Made by a program: the position numbers and the translations under genes. Shown here one piece after another: positions 1 to 6,913 of a DNA stretch of 64,000 nt. The notes under the pieces are model-generated. The model was not told the origin of the DNA and searched no databases. It worked only from the letters and a program-made list of their open reading frames with translations. The stretch is taken from positions 1 to 64,000 of the forward strand of contig CANQHG010000003.1 of assembly GCA_947623655.1 (NCBI GenBank). The letters are read 5' to 3'. How positions within the stretch are numbered: the stretch's first letter is position 1; each line of letters opens with the position of its first letter. The stretch is from an uncultured Clostridia bacterium. GTDB lineage: Bacteria > Bacillota > Clostridia > Christensenellales > Borkfalkiaceae.

Positions 1-1548
1 AACCAGCGGCACATCCTCCGCAAGTATGCCGAGGAGAACAACATCGAAGTGTACGGCGAATACATAGACGACGGCATATCGGGTACGACATTCCAACGCC
101 CCGAAGTGCAACGGCTTCTCGACGACGCCAAGACGGGCATCATCAACACCATCATCGTAAAAGACCTTTCCCGCTTCGGGAGGAACTATATCGAAGTAGG
201 ACAATACCTTGATTATGTGTTCCCCGCATTCGGCATCCGCTTTATCGCCATACAGGACAATGTAGACACTTCTAACCGTGACAGCAGTGCAATGGAGATG
301 ATGCCCATTATGAACGTGTTCAACGAATGGCACGCCGCCAATACAAGTAAGAAAATAAGAGCGGTGAAACGATCTCATGCGGTTGAAGGTAAATTCAGCG
401 GATCGAGAACTCCTTACGGCTATCTGAAAGGTACAGATGAAAAGAAAACTTTTATAATAGATGAAGAAACAGCACCGAATGTCGTAAGAATTTTTGAAAT
501 GTATGCTTCGGGGATAAGTCCCCAACGGATCGCAGAGACCTTCAATGATGAAGGAATCCCGTGTGCAGGTAGAATTGCTTTTTTGAGAAGCGGAAGGAAA
601 TATAATCATAACGAACATCCCTATTGGGAACAGGCAACCATCCGACCCATCTTAAAAAACATTGCCTATCTCGGGCATTTGGCTCAACAAAAATTTACGT
701 CCGTTTCCTATAAAAACCATAAGATAATACGGAAAGACCAAAGCGATTGGGTGATCGTTTATAATACCCATGAACCTATCATCTCACAAGAACTTTGGGA
801 CAGAGTACAGGAACGGATGAAATCGCAGGCAAAAGGAAGAAAGACACACAAGGGAATTACACATCCGCTTTCCGGTTTCCTATACTGCGCCGATTGCGGA
901 GGCAAATTAAAAATGGGCTATGTTTGGGATAAAAAGAAAGACGACTACCGATATAATTTTGACTGTGGCAGACTCAAACGATATGGGAAATCTTATTGCT
1001 TCTCACACTACATACAGGCGCAGGTTTTGGAACAGATTGTCCTCGAAGATATTCGTGAGACAGCAAAGCGCATTGCATTCGATGAACAAGCCATACGGGA
1101 AGAATTTGTACGGCGCGACACAGAACTTACGGAGAGCACATTAAAATCCGTGAAGCGTGAATTGAAAGCAAAGCAGAAACGGCGTGACGAACTTTCCCGT
1201 CTGATGCAAGCGGCTTACGAGGATAAAGTGTTGGGAAAGATCCCCGAGAACATCTGCGTAGGCTTTATAGAAAAGTATTCCGCCGAGCAAAAGTCACTCG
1301 CAGAGGAAATTGTCGCGCTTGAAGAAAAAATTGCGCAAACCGAGAGTTCCACGCAAAATATCGACGGGTTTATAAAAAATATCATGAAGTATCTTGAAGT
1401 CCCAGAACTGACCCGCGAGATGTGCTATGAACTCATTGACCGCATCATCGTAGGCGGTTTACCCAAAGTCACAGGAACGGAGCGGACTATCGAGATCGTC
1501 TATAAAGTAGACATTGCCTCCGTCCTGCGCGACCGATTCAAGAAGTAA
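1..1548 (+). CDS. Large serine recombinase, 5' end outside the window
   Basis: Site-specific DNA recombinase of the large serine (resolvase/invertase, TndX-like) family, which excises and integrates mobile elements through a serine-DNA intermediate. The frame is open from base 1, so the N-terminus with the catalytic serine lies off-window; the GTG at 49 is only an internal codon. Visible parts are the end of the resolvase domain (YIDDGISGTTFQRP, then DLSRFGRNY with the conserved arginines), the recombinase domain (GKFSGSRTPYGYLKG), a zinc ribbon (CADCGG with a later DCGR...YCFSHY), a long coiled-coil stretch and a C-terminal DUF4368-like tail. A hairpin terminator follows at once. Such enzymes usually sit at one end of their element, and the HUH Rep gene next door fits a conjugative or mobilisable element. 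Family assignment is firm; the exact element type is not. Confidence 0.93.
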   Translation, partial: NQRHILRKYAEENNIEVYGEYIDDGISGTTFQRPEVQRLLDDAKTGIINTIIVKDLSRFGRNYIEVGQYLDYVFPAFGIRFIAIQDNVDTSNRDSSAMEMMPIMNVFNEWHAANTSKKIRAVKRSHAVEGKFSGSRTPYGYLKGTDEKKTFIIDEETAPNVVRIFEMYASGISPQRIAETFNDEGIPCAGRIAFLRSGRKYNHNEHPYWEQATIRPILKNIAYLGHLAQQKFTSVSYKNHKIIRKDQSDWVIVYNTHEPIISQELWDRVQERMKSQAKGRKTHKGITHPLSGFLYCADCGGKLKMGYVWDKKKDDYRYNFDCGRLKRYGKSYCFSHYIQAQVLEQIVLEDIRETAKRIAFDEQAIREEFVRRDTELTESTLKSVKRELKAKQKRRDELSRLMQAAYEDKVLGKIPENICVGFIEKYSAEQKSLAEEIVALEEKIAQTESSTQNIDGFIKNIMKYLEVPELTREMCYELIDRIIVGGLPKVTGTERTIEIVYKVDIASVLRDRFKK

Positions 1549-1554
1549 AAAGAA

Positions 1555-1583
1555 AGGCGTATGAGTTCCCCGCTCATGCGCCT
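1555..1583 (+). terminator. Terminator after the serine recombinase
   Basis: AGGCGTATGAG pairs with CTCATGCGCCT (one G-T pair) across a 7-nt loop and is followed by ATTTTTA. It begins 6 nt after the recombinase stop codon. Confidence 0.8.
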
Positions 1584-1702
1584 ATTTTTATGCCTTTCTC
1601 TCTATATCCCAATAGTGTCCATAAAATAAAACAGCAACTGCTGTTTTCATCGTTCATAACTCCTTATAAAATAGATTTTTTGCCTTTCGGCGCGAGCGAT
1701 CC

Positions 1703-1809
1703 TAAACGAAAACGCATTGGCGGTTTTTTCGCTGTCTGTCCGCTTGCTTTCCGGCAAGGGCGGCGAATGCCGTGCATTTTACCCTTGCCAGAAAGTGCGG
1801 TTTCGTTTA
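1703..1809. other. Branched inverted repeat, candidate Rep origin or element end
   Basis: An outer pair, TAAACGAAAACGCA (1703-1716) and TGCGGTTTCGTTTA (1796-1809), has one mismatch. An inner pair, CTTTCCGGCAAGGG (1747-1760) and CCCTTGCCAGAAAG (1782-1795), lies directly against the outer right arm. A small CGGC-gaat-GCCG hairpin sits in the centre. The structure fills most of the 294-bp gap between the recombinase and the 3' end of the Rep gene. HUH Rep proteins nick at hairpin-rich origins, so this is a candidate double-strand origin; that role is inferred. Confidence 0.45.
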
Positions 1810-1842
1810 AGCTCCGCAGACGAAAGGGAAAAAAGATTGTGG

Positions 1843-2799
1843 TTAGTTTGACTTCGGCATTTGCTCTATCACTTCGGGGCAGACTTCGCCTATCACTTCA
1901 CCGTCTTTCACGCAAGTGAATTGGTCGAAAAGTAGTAACTTTCTGTCCTCTATCCCGCAGGGGCAAGCAATATCATCGTCTAAAATATCCGAGCGGAAGT
2001 AGGTCGGAAGTTTGCCGCCATACGCAAGCCGCTCTCCCGTTTTTTCGATGTACTTCAACAGGTATTTGACCGATTGCATGGTATCCATGTCCGTGACGAT
2101 GTGCTCAAAATCGTTTCTTCCGAAGTGTTTGCGGAAATGGCTGTTTTGGTAGGTCGTCTGAACACGGTGTAGTTTCGTGCTGTAATCTTTCACTTCTTCG
2201 AGTTCGCCTATCATGCCGCCGTAGGGGATATAGAATATCCCGTGGAAGTGTAGCCGTTGGGTTTCCACGCCGCGCTCCCATACGCCGATATACTTCCACC
2301 CTCTACGGGCTACGAGGTGTTTCAGCGTGTTTAATAGTTTTTTCTTAAAACTTTCCTCGTTGTGAAGTTCATCGGAATAGGTGAACGTGCAAAAATAGTT
2401 CCATGATTGCAAGTTGATTTTACGCCATAGTCGCACCCTGCGTTTTATCCTGTTCCGCTCCTTTCGCTCCAAGTTTTCCTTGACGAAGATCTGCCGCGCT
2501 CCCTCATCGGGAAATGCGTCTTTGAGTTTCTCAGTGATATGCTGTTCCCGCTCCTTTTTCGGTAGGGCGCGGCTCTCCTCAAAAGCCGCTTCAAATTGTT
2601 CTTTCGGCGTTTCTTCCGTTGGGGCTTCGGGCGGTTTCGGCTTTGTTCTTCTCCGTCCTTTCCCGTGCGGAAAGTTCTCCATTGGGATAGCGATATAATG
2701 ACCGCCGTCAAAGTAGATTTTTGCATTTTGGTATATTTCGCCTATTGGGCTATTATGGAGATTACTATCAGACGGAATATACAAGCTTATTGGGTACAT
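1843..2799 (-). CDS. HUH rolling-circle replication initiator (Rep), N-terminus uncertain
   Basis: Probable rolling-circle replication-associated endonuclease of the HUH superfamily, which nicks one strand and stays attached through a tyrosine. Motif 1 is FCTFTYSD, motif 2 is RLHFHGIFY (the His-hydrophobic-His metal site) and motif 3 is VKYLLKYIEK with the candidate nicking tyrosines. The overall plan (aromatic-rich W.YI.VWERG block before HUH, Y..K afterwards) resembles plasmid, ICE and microvirus Reps. The family-like part seems to begin near KIYFDGGHYIAIP at about residue 28. The first ~25 residues are read from DNA that also encodes the opposing PIN-like gene, so the native start is unclear: candidates are the ATG at 2799, the ATG at 2682, or a start lost at the element junction. 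No ribosome binding site settles it. Confidence 0.8.
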   Translation of the reverse strand: MYPISLYIPSDSNLHNSPIGEIYQNAKIYFDGGHYIAIPMENFPHGKGRRRTKPKPPEAPTEETPKEQFEAAFEESRALPKKEREQHITEKLKDAFPDEGARQIFVKENLERKERNRIKRRVRLWRKINLQSWNYFCTFTYSDELHNEESFKKKLLNTLKHLVARRGWKYIGVWERGVETQRLHFHGIFYIPYGGMIGELEEVKDYSTKLHRVQTTYQNSHFRKHFGRNDFEHIVTDMDTMQSVKYLLKYIEKTGERLAYGGKLPTYFRSDILDDDIACPCGIEDRKLLLFDQFTCVKDGEVIGEVCPEVIEQMPKSN

Positions 2800-4043
2800 T
2801 GAAACGGCATGGTGCTACGGTGTGCATTTCATTTTATGTCAAAAATGAAATTGAAAGTATTTTAAGAGGGTGCATAAGGTATATAGATAGTGCTGATTAT
2901 CAATATGAAAAAGCGTCCGATGTCCTGCGGTATTTTCGTTCTCTAAAAATGAGCAAGTTGGACATAGAAACATTGGTCACTACTTTTGATGATAAATTAA
3001 AAGATGAATTTGGCATAACGATTGATAATGACAACTTGATAACGCCTGCACACGCCAGTCACTATGAGGACTATATCACGTTGAAAAAAATATTAACATC
3101 GAAATATAAGTATGTCAATGATGAATTTTCCTATGTTTATGATCATGGCATAGAAACAGATGTCAAAAGTGTCTTATCTGCGTATATGAAACGTGGGAAC
3201 AACGAGATCACTTTAATAAAAAATGCTCCTTTATTTTTTGTTACTACTAATGCCACCCTCATCAAAAGCACAATGCAGTATCACAATGATACGTATGGAA
3301 AAACATTAAGTCCAATCATAAGCGATACTTTTCTCGGTGTCATTCTATATAATAATGATAATGCTTTAGATGAATATAGCAAACTGAAGCTTCTTACTTA
3401 TTGTAGCGAATTTTATAAACCGACAAAGCAGCAACGTGAAGATTTTATTGCGCAAGTGGAAAAACAAAATGCTGCAGGAAAAATCACGGACAACGATGTA
3501 TTTTTGCTTAAGCATTATGAGCTGATTGATGACGTTCTTGTTCGTCAATTGCGCGCAAACGATTTTAATATAAACGATGACTGCGTATTTGACGCTCTCG
3601 AAGAGATTAGAAGAGAAACAACGAAGGATGTTGTCGATTCCTACGAACGCAAGTTAAATCTACAATCAGAACAGTATTCTGAAGAAATAAATCAAATCAA
3701 AGAAACAGCGGCGAAAGAAATAGAGGCAAAAGATATTGCTCATCAAGCATATAAAGAGAAGTTGTTGAATGAAGACATGATAAAATACCAAAAAATAATT
3801 AAGCCGATTTATTATGGGTTTTCCAGTTTAATGGTTGTGGTATTTTTAGTGTGTTCAATTTTACCTCTCGTTTTGGGTTGGGCGTGGGATTCAACATCAA
3901 TCGCTATTACCGTATGCTCAGCGGTGTTGTTGATTTTTGATATAGTGCAAGTCGCGGTTCCAATTATCAGAAACAGATGGGTTTTAGATAAGTTAATTGA
4001 AAGGAGAAAGGGCAAACTTAAAAAGAAATATGATTTGCTTTGA
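2721..4043 (+). CDS. PIN-like protein with C-terminal membrane anchor, probably 5'-truncated
   Basis: Clearly more AT-rich than its surroundings. The recognisable part starts near GYYGDYYQTEY. It contains ISFYVKNEIES (an acidic residue placed as in PIN nucleases), HGIETDVKSVL and APLFFVTTNATL (PIN-like FVTTN motif), then a charged coiled coil at about residues 295-355, and two hydrophobic helices at about 365-385 and 393-415 followed by a basic tail. The first PIN aspartate (normally a DTN near the N-terminus) is missing, and the open frame begins inside DNA shared with the Rep gene. The simplest reading is a host gene cut by insertion of the recombinase/Rep element, with its first exon-sized piece beyond the left edge. 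If translated, it would be a membrane-tethered remnant lacking a catalytic acid. Confidence 0.6.
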   Translation: MHFGIFRLLGYYGDYYQTEYTSLLGTLKRHGATVCISFYVKNEIESILRGCIRYIDSADYQYEKASDVLRYFRSLKMSKLDIETLVTTFDDKLKDEFGITIDNDNLITPAHASHYEDYITLKKILTSKYKYVNDEFSYVYDHGIETDVKSVLSAYMKRGNNEITLIKNAPLFFVTTNATLIKSTMQYHNDTYGKTLSPIISDTFLGVILYNNDNALDEYSKLKLLTYCSEFYKPTKQQREDFIAQVEKQNAAGKITDNDVFLLKHYELIDDVLVRQLRANDFNINDDCVFDALEEIRRETTKDVVDSYERKLNLQSEQYSEEINQIKETAAKEIEAKDIAHQAYKEKLLNEDMIKYQKIIKPIYYGFSSLMVVVFLVCSILPLVLGWAWDSTSIAITVCSAVLLIFDIVQVAVPIIRNRWVLDKLIERRKGKLKKKYDLL

Positions 4044-4060
4044 ATAGGTGAAAATGTTCG

Positions 4061-4084
4061 TTTTAGGTTATCGATGCTCCACCA
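4061..4084 (+). repeat. 24-bp direct repeat, copy 1
   Basis: Begins TTTTAGGTTATCGATGC and ends TCCACCA. It is identical to 4975-4998, and its core recurs with changes at 5706-5720. It lies just upstream of a terminator hairpin in all three places. The TCCACCA end recalls a tRNA 3' end, but no tRNA folds here. Confidence 0.75.
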
Positions 4085-4085
4085 A

Positions 4086-4121
4086 GGGAATCCTAAAATG
4101 AGCAATCGTTTTAGGATTCCC
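4086..4121 (+). terminator. Terminator after the PIN-like gene
   Basis: A perfect 13-bp stem GGGAATCCTAAAA / TTTTAGGATTCCC with a 10-nt loop, followed by GCATTTTTA. Confidence 0.8.
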
Positions 4122-4303
4122 GCATTTTTAGGAAAAAGTTGCAGCAAGTCAGGTTGCCGGAAGTGGGTTTCTCACAAGTGATTTTGTGGGAAATCAACTC
4201 TACAAAAAACTCATTGATTGGAAAGAATGGTCTACCTTGACATTATCATTTCTATTCAACCCCCCTTTCTGTTTCGTAACGGATCGGCCGCGCGGCAAAT
4301 CGG
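4122..4303. other. Intergenic stretch with no recognisable gene
   Basis: This completes the gap between the PIN-like and HEPN-like genes. I see no coding potential, tRNA or strong hairpin between the terminator and the next promoter. Confidence 0.5.
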
Positions 4304-4332
4304 TTGCATTCTGCCACCCCATATGATATACT
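4304..4332 (+). promoter_or_regulatory. SigmaA-type promoter of the HEPN-like gene
   Basis: TTGCAT, 17 bp, TATACT. The -10 surroundings (ATATGATATACTGTT) are the same as in the promoter at 5768-5796, suggesting the two genes arrived with related 5' modules. Confidence 0.75.
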
Positions 4333-4350
4333 GTTTTCGGGTGAGGAAAC

Positions 4351-4827
4351 ATGGACTACTCGATAGACATTCAATTTCAAGAGGAATACAAACGGCTTGA
4401 CGCTCTGTGCAGAGATTGCCTTTCCAATGAAAAAGGCGTTACCGAGTACATACGGCAAATGGAACTCATTCCTTGGAGCGCATACCGAAACGTCCCCTCG
4501 TGGGAAAACGATCTAAAAATGCTAAAACACATTCGATGGGTCAGGAATGAGCTTGCGCATGAGATCGGCACTCTGGGATCCGAGCTGTGTCAGGAGAGCG
4601 ATTTGCAATTCACAATCGACTTTCATGACAAAATTTTATCGAGAACAGACCCCCTGACCGCGCTGCGCGAATTTCAAAGCCAACAATCTCCGAGCCGAAC
4701 CGCAAACCGAAATATTCCGCCCAAGCCAACACAGAGCTACGCGCCGCCCGCGGCAGAATACGAGCCCGCAAGACCTTCGCTGTGGAAAAGGTTTCTCCTC
4801 GCCTTCAAAAAACGATTCAAACACTGA
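4351..4827 (+). CDS. HEPN-like small protein with proline-rich, basic tail
   Basis: A 158-residue protein of unknown function. The helical N-terminal part (about residues 1-105) contains WVRNELAHE, an exact RN-x3-H arrangement as in HEPN RNase/toxin domains. This is followed by a Ser/Pro/Gln-rich linker and a C-terminal SLWKRFLLAFKKRFKH stretch that would form a strongly basic amphipathic helix, perhaps a membrane or nucleic-acid contact. The start is set by GTGAGGAAAC directly before the ATG and a promoter 18 bp upstream of it. No partner antitoxin gene is adjacent; it stands alone between its own promoter and terminator. The HEPN assignment rests on one motif and helical character; it could be a non-catalytic relative. 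Confidence 0.7.
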   Translation: MDYSIDIQFQEEYKRLDALCRDCLSNEKGVTEYIRQMELIPWSAYRNVPSWENDLKMLKHIRWVRNELAHEIGTLGSELCQESDLQFTIDFHDKILSRTDPLTALREFQSQQSPSRTANRNIPPKPTQSYAPPAAEYEPARPSLWKRFLLAFKKRFKH

Positions 4828-4974
4828 AAAGCCGTTCCACGGGGACGATACATTTTCGTAAAACGAGTTCTTGTTTCTTATGCTTATCGGTCCGAACTGA
4901 AATACAAATGTAGTTATTTTCTCGCCGATAAGATCCGATGGAAATTCACCTTGACAGCCACAGGCTGAAATTCA
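4828..4974. other. Intergenic stretch between cassette-like genes, nothing recognised
   Basis: The first part of a 387-bp gap. No open frame with a ribosome binding site and no RNA gene were recognised; repeat copy 2 and its terminator follow. Confidence 0.5.
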
Positions 4975-4998
4975 TTTTAGGTTATCGATGCTCCACCA
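4975..4998 (+). repeat. 24-bp direct repeat, copy 2
   Basis: Identical over 24 bp to 4061-4084 and again placed immediately before a terminator hairpin. The two copies are 914 bp apart and bracket the HEPN-like gene. Confidence 0.75.
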
Positions 4999-5033
4999 CG
5001 AAAAGGGACTGACAATATGTCAGTCCCTTTTCG
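4999..5033 (+). terminator. Terminator after the HEPN-like gene
   Basis: A perfect 16-bp stem, CGAAAAGGGACTGACA / TGTCAGTCCCTTTTCG, with a 3-nt loop. The GACTGAC...GTCAG core is shared with the terminator at 5724-5752. Confidence 0.85.
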
Positions 5034-5159
5034 TTTCCGTTCGGGGGGGCATCGGGAGAACCGCGAAATTCCCCCAACGATTCGCACAGGACGCAAAGCG
5101 GTGCACTTGTTTTCATCAAGCCCCCAAAGTATCATTTTGAGATGAGATGAAAATTTTAC

Positions 5160-5188
5160 TTGAAAAACCGCGCTCCATTTGTTATAAT
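5160..5188 (+). promoter_or_regulatory. Promoter of the small membrane protein gene
   Basis: TTGAAA, 17 bp, TATAAT; the ATG follows 26 nt after the -10 and is preceded by an AGGGA ribosome binding site. Confidence 0.75.
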
Positions 5189-5214
5189 AAAATCAGAAAA
5201 TAACAGGGATTAAA

Positions 5215-5658
5215 ATGAACATTGTAATTGTAGTCATAGAATTATTACTTGCAATGGTTATTTGGTGGGATTGCACAGTGCAGTTAGGGGGGCTGAATAA
5301 CGATCTTTATGAGAATCATAGCGAATGGCGCAAGAAAATACTTAAGCGTTTAAAACGTCTCTTTCCGCGAATGAATAAGATACGCAGCGCGAAAAAGATC
5401 ATCCCATCTGAAATATATATTGTGATTTTCGGCTTCCAAATAGCAGTTCATACCCTCTTTTTGCTGTGGCTTGCCAATTCCGCTGCGTGCTTGATCCTGT
5501 TCTTGGTCGGTGTAAAGTTTCAGGTTATGCGATATTGGAGTTTATTTACTTTGGCTGCGATGTTTCTCGGTGCAATTATTGTATGTATTGCCTCTTTTAT
5601 CTGTCACAGAGAATGCAAAAGACTTCAGGAGAAGCATAAGGATACATGGAAATCATGA
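5215..5658 (+). CDS. Small membrane protein of unknown function
   Basis: 147 residues with an N-terminal hydrophobic helix (about 2-18), a basic hydrophilic segment (RKKILKRLKRLFPR and RSAKK), then two or three hydrophobic helices (about 60-83, 87-100 and 106-128) and a charged C-terminus. I do not recognise a family or active-site motif. The start has an AGGGA ribosome binding site 8 nt upstream and a consensus promoter. It is monocistronic and ends before a degenerate copy of the local repeat/terminator module. It sits among small nuclease-like genes in the accessory region, so a role in defence or stress is possible but unsupported by sequence. Confidence 0.7.
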   Translation: MNIVIVVIELLLAMVIWWDCTVQLGGLNNDLYENHSEWRKKILKRLKRLFPRMNKIRSAKKIIPSEIYIVIFGFQIAVHTLFLLWLANSAACLILFLVGVKFQVMRYWSLFTLAAMFLGAIIVCIASFICHRECKRLQEKHKDTWKS

Positions 5659-5705
5659 ATTATTTCTTATATTCTATAAATGCATAAGACATTCATTCGC
5701 GGCGA

Positions 5706-5752
5706 TATCAATGCTTCACCCACAAAGAGACTGACTTATTGTCAGTTCCTTT
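5706..5752 (+). terminator. Degenerate repeat plus terminator, copy 3
   Basis: TATCAATGCTTCACC (5706-5720) matches the core of the two 24-bp repeats. It is followed by AAAGAGACTGAC / GTCAGTTCCTTT with a 5-nt loop and a T-run, homologous to the hairpin at 4999-5033. Confidence 0.7.
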
Positions 5753-5767
5753 TTATCTATTCCGTAC

Positions 5768-5796
5768 TTGCACAATGGCAGCAAATATGATATACT
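5768..5796 (+). promoter_or_regulatory. Promoter giving a leaderless mRNA for the GFHD protein gene
   Basis: TTGCAC, 17 bp, TATACT, then six bases (GTTCCC) and the ATG. Transcription would start at or within a base or two of the start codon; there is no ribosome binding site. Confidence 0.75.
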
Positions 5797-5802
5797 GTTC
5801 CC

Positions 5803-6243
5803 ATGAAAGAATGGAAAGAAATCAAAACGCAAGAAGATATCGAGGAATTATACGACGCATACGGCGGTTTCCATGACGGCTGTCTGATCCATGCAGTCTT
5901 TCAAAGTGGGACAAGCGTCGATGAGAAATTGACCATGTGCTTCGGAAATGCGGAGGAGTATACCCTACGTGTGACTTTCGAACGGCAATGGCGTCCGAAA
6001 ACCTTGGAAATGAATTTCATCGGGCTTCGGCAATTTCATCTTGTCGGCGCCGAGGACAATTATCCGCCCGATTTGTTCGAAGCATATATCACATTTGCGG
6101 AAGGTCTGTTGCCTGGAGAGCCCAAACGCCTCATCGTATGGTCGGATGTGCCGTTCGATCCGAAAAATCTCCATAACGGGATCGAGGAACCCAGCGACAC
6201 CTATATCATCGCAAACCGGTTGCAGTGGAGGCTTGCGGAGTAA
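5803..6243 (+). CDS. Unknown 146-residue protein with GFHDGCL motif
   Basis: A soluble alpha/beta-looking protein. The N-terminal DIEELYDAYGGFHDGCLIHAVF resembles small cytosolic proteins of unknown function that carry a 'FHDxxL' signature; some relatives of that shape occur as immunity-type proteins, but I cannot assign one. The rest has alternating beta strands (EEYTLRVTFERQW, TLEMNFIGLRQFHL) and a KRLIVWSDVPFDP segment. No signal peptide or membrane segment is present. The start is fixed by the promoter, whose -10 ends 6 nt before the ATG, so the mRNA should be leaderless. The gene is monocistronic, with a hairpin terminator about 25 bp after its stop. Confidence 0.7.
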   Translation: MKEWKEIKTQEDIEELYDAYGGFHDGCLIHAVFQSGTSVDEKLTMCFGNAEEYTLRVTFERQWRPKTLEMNFIGLRQFHLVGAEDNYPPDLFEAYITFAEGLLPGEPKRLIVWSDVPFDPKNLHNGIEEPSDTYIIANRLQWRLAE

Positions 6244-6268
6244 AATTCAATTCAGATTATCAATTATC

Positions 6269-6302
6269 AAACGGCGCGCTTATTCACAATAAAACGCCGT
6301 TT
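6269..6302 (+). terminator. Terminator after the GFHD protein gene
   Basis: AAACGGCG pairs with CGCCGTTT around an 18-nt loop and is followed by a T-run. Confidence 0.6.
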
Positions 6303-6324
6303 TTTATTGATCTTCTCTCTTCGC

Positions 6325-6354
6325 TTGATTTTCACTGCGCAAATGTGTTATAAT
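6325..6354 (+). promoter_or_regulatory. Promoter of the deaminase-like gene
   Basis: TTGATT, 18 bp, TATAAT. In-frame ATG codons at 6353 and 6356 overlap or abut the -10, so translation must begin at 6365, giving at most a few bases of leader. Confidence 0.7.
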
Positions 6355-6364
6355 GATGCCGAGT

Positions 6365-6775
6365 ATGGAAAGATTCGAATTGAACGACACCGATAAGAGC
6401 TTGATCGAGGCCGCCCTTGCCGTTCTGAAAGAAAATTTCGATGATGGAATTTATACTCACACGGTCGGCGCAGCCGTTTTGTGCGGCGGAGGGAAAATAT
6501 ACAGAGGCGTAAACTGCGACGGGATCCACGGCTCCTGCGCCGAATATATCACCATGGGCATTGCGATATCCGCAGGTGAGCGAGATTTTAAAACGATCGT
6601 TGCGGTTCACGAAAAAGCGCCGAACGGCGTGATACCTCCCTGCGGGAATTGCCGTCAAATGCTCTACGAATATTGTCCCGAGATCAAAGTGATCGTCAAC
6701 GATGAAAACGGGAAACCGATCAAAGTAAAAGCAAAAGATCTGTTGCCCTTTGCCCGGGAGCCGATCGTGTGCTGA
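6365..6775 (+). CDS. Blasticidin-S-deaminase-like cytidine deaminase family protein
   Basis: A 136-residue zinc deaminase of the cytidine deaminase fold. The zinc and catalytic motifs are GSCAEYITMG (Cys ligand plus catalytic Glu) and PPCGNCRQML (two Cys ligands). Its details match fungal and bacterial blasticidin-S deaminase better than housekeeping Cdd: ERDFKTIVAVHE before the PCxxC, then YEYCPEIKVIV, GKPIKVKAKDLLPF at the end, and length near 130. Expected chemistry is hydrolytic deamination of a cytosine nucleoside or a cytosine-containing antibiotic. The upstream ATGs overlap the -10 box, so I start at 6365. The restriction-like nuclease gene follows after 138 bp with no clear terminator and may be co-transcribed. 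The substrate is not predictable from sequence. Confidence 0.85.
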   Translation: MERFELNDTDKSLIEAALAVLKENFDDGIYTHTVGAAVLCGGGKIYRGVNCDGIHGSCAEYITMGIAISAGERDFKTIVAVHEKAPNGVIPPCGNCRQMLYEYCPEIKVIVNDENGKPIKVKAKDLLPFAREPIVC

Positions 6776-6913
6776 ACAGCTTGAAAAAATCAAAAAGCGG
6801 TTCTGCTTTCGTTCCCAAAATCAATTTCCGCTGCCCGAAGAAGTTTTTCAGACCGACGGCAGACGGCTCATCGCTCCGTCAAAATCACGAATACTTGTCT
6901 GAGGAGATCCCAT

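Noticed and set aside
4061..4084. tRNA gene fragment
   Set aside because: The TCCACCA end is suggestive, but no T-arm or acceptor pairing can be formed, so I list it only as a repeat.
4061..4121. Integron attC site
   Set aside because: No GTTRRRY/RYYYAAC boundary pairs and no tyrosine integron integrase are visible; the structure is a repeat plus an ordinary terminator.
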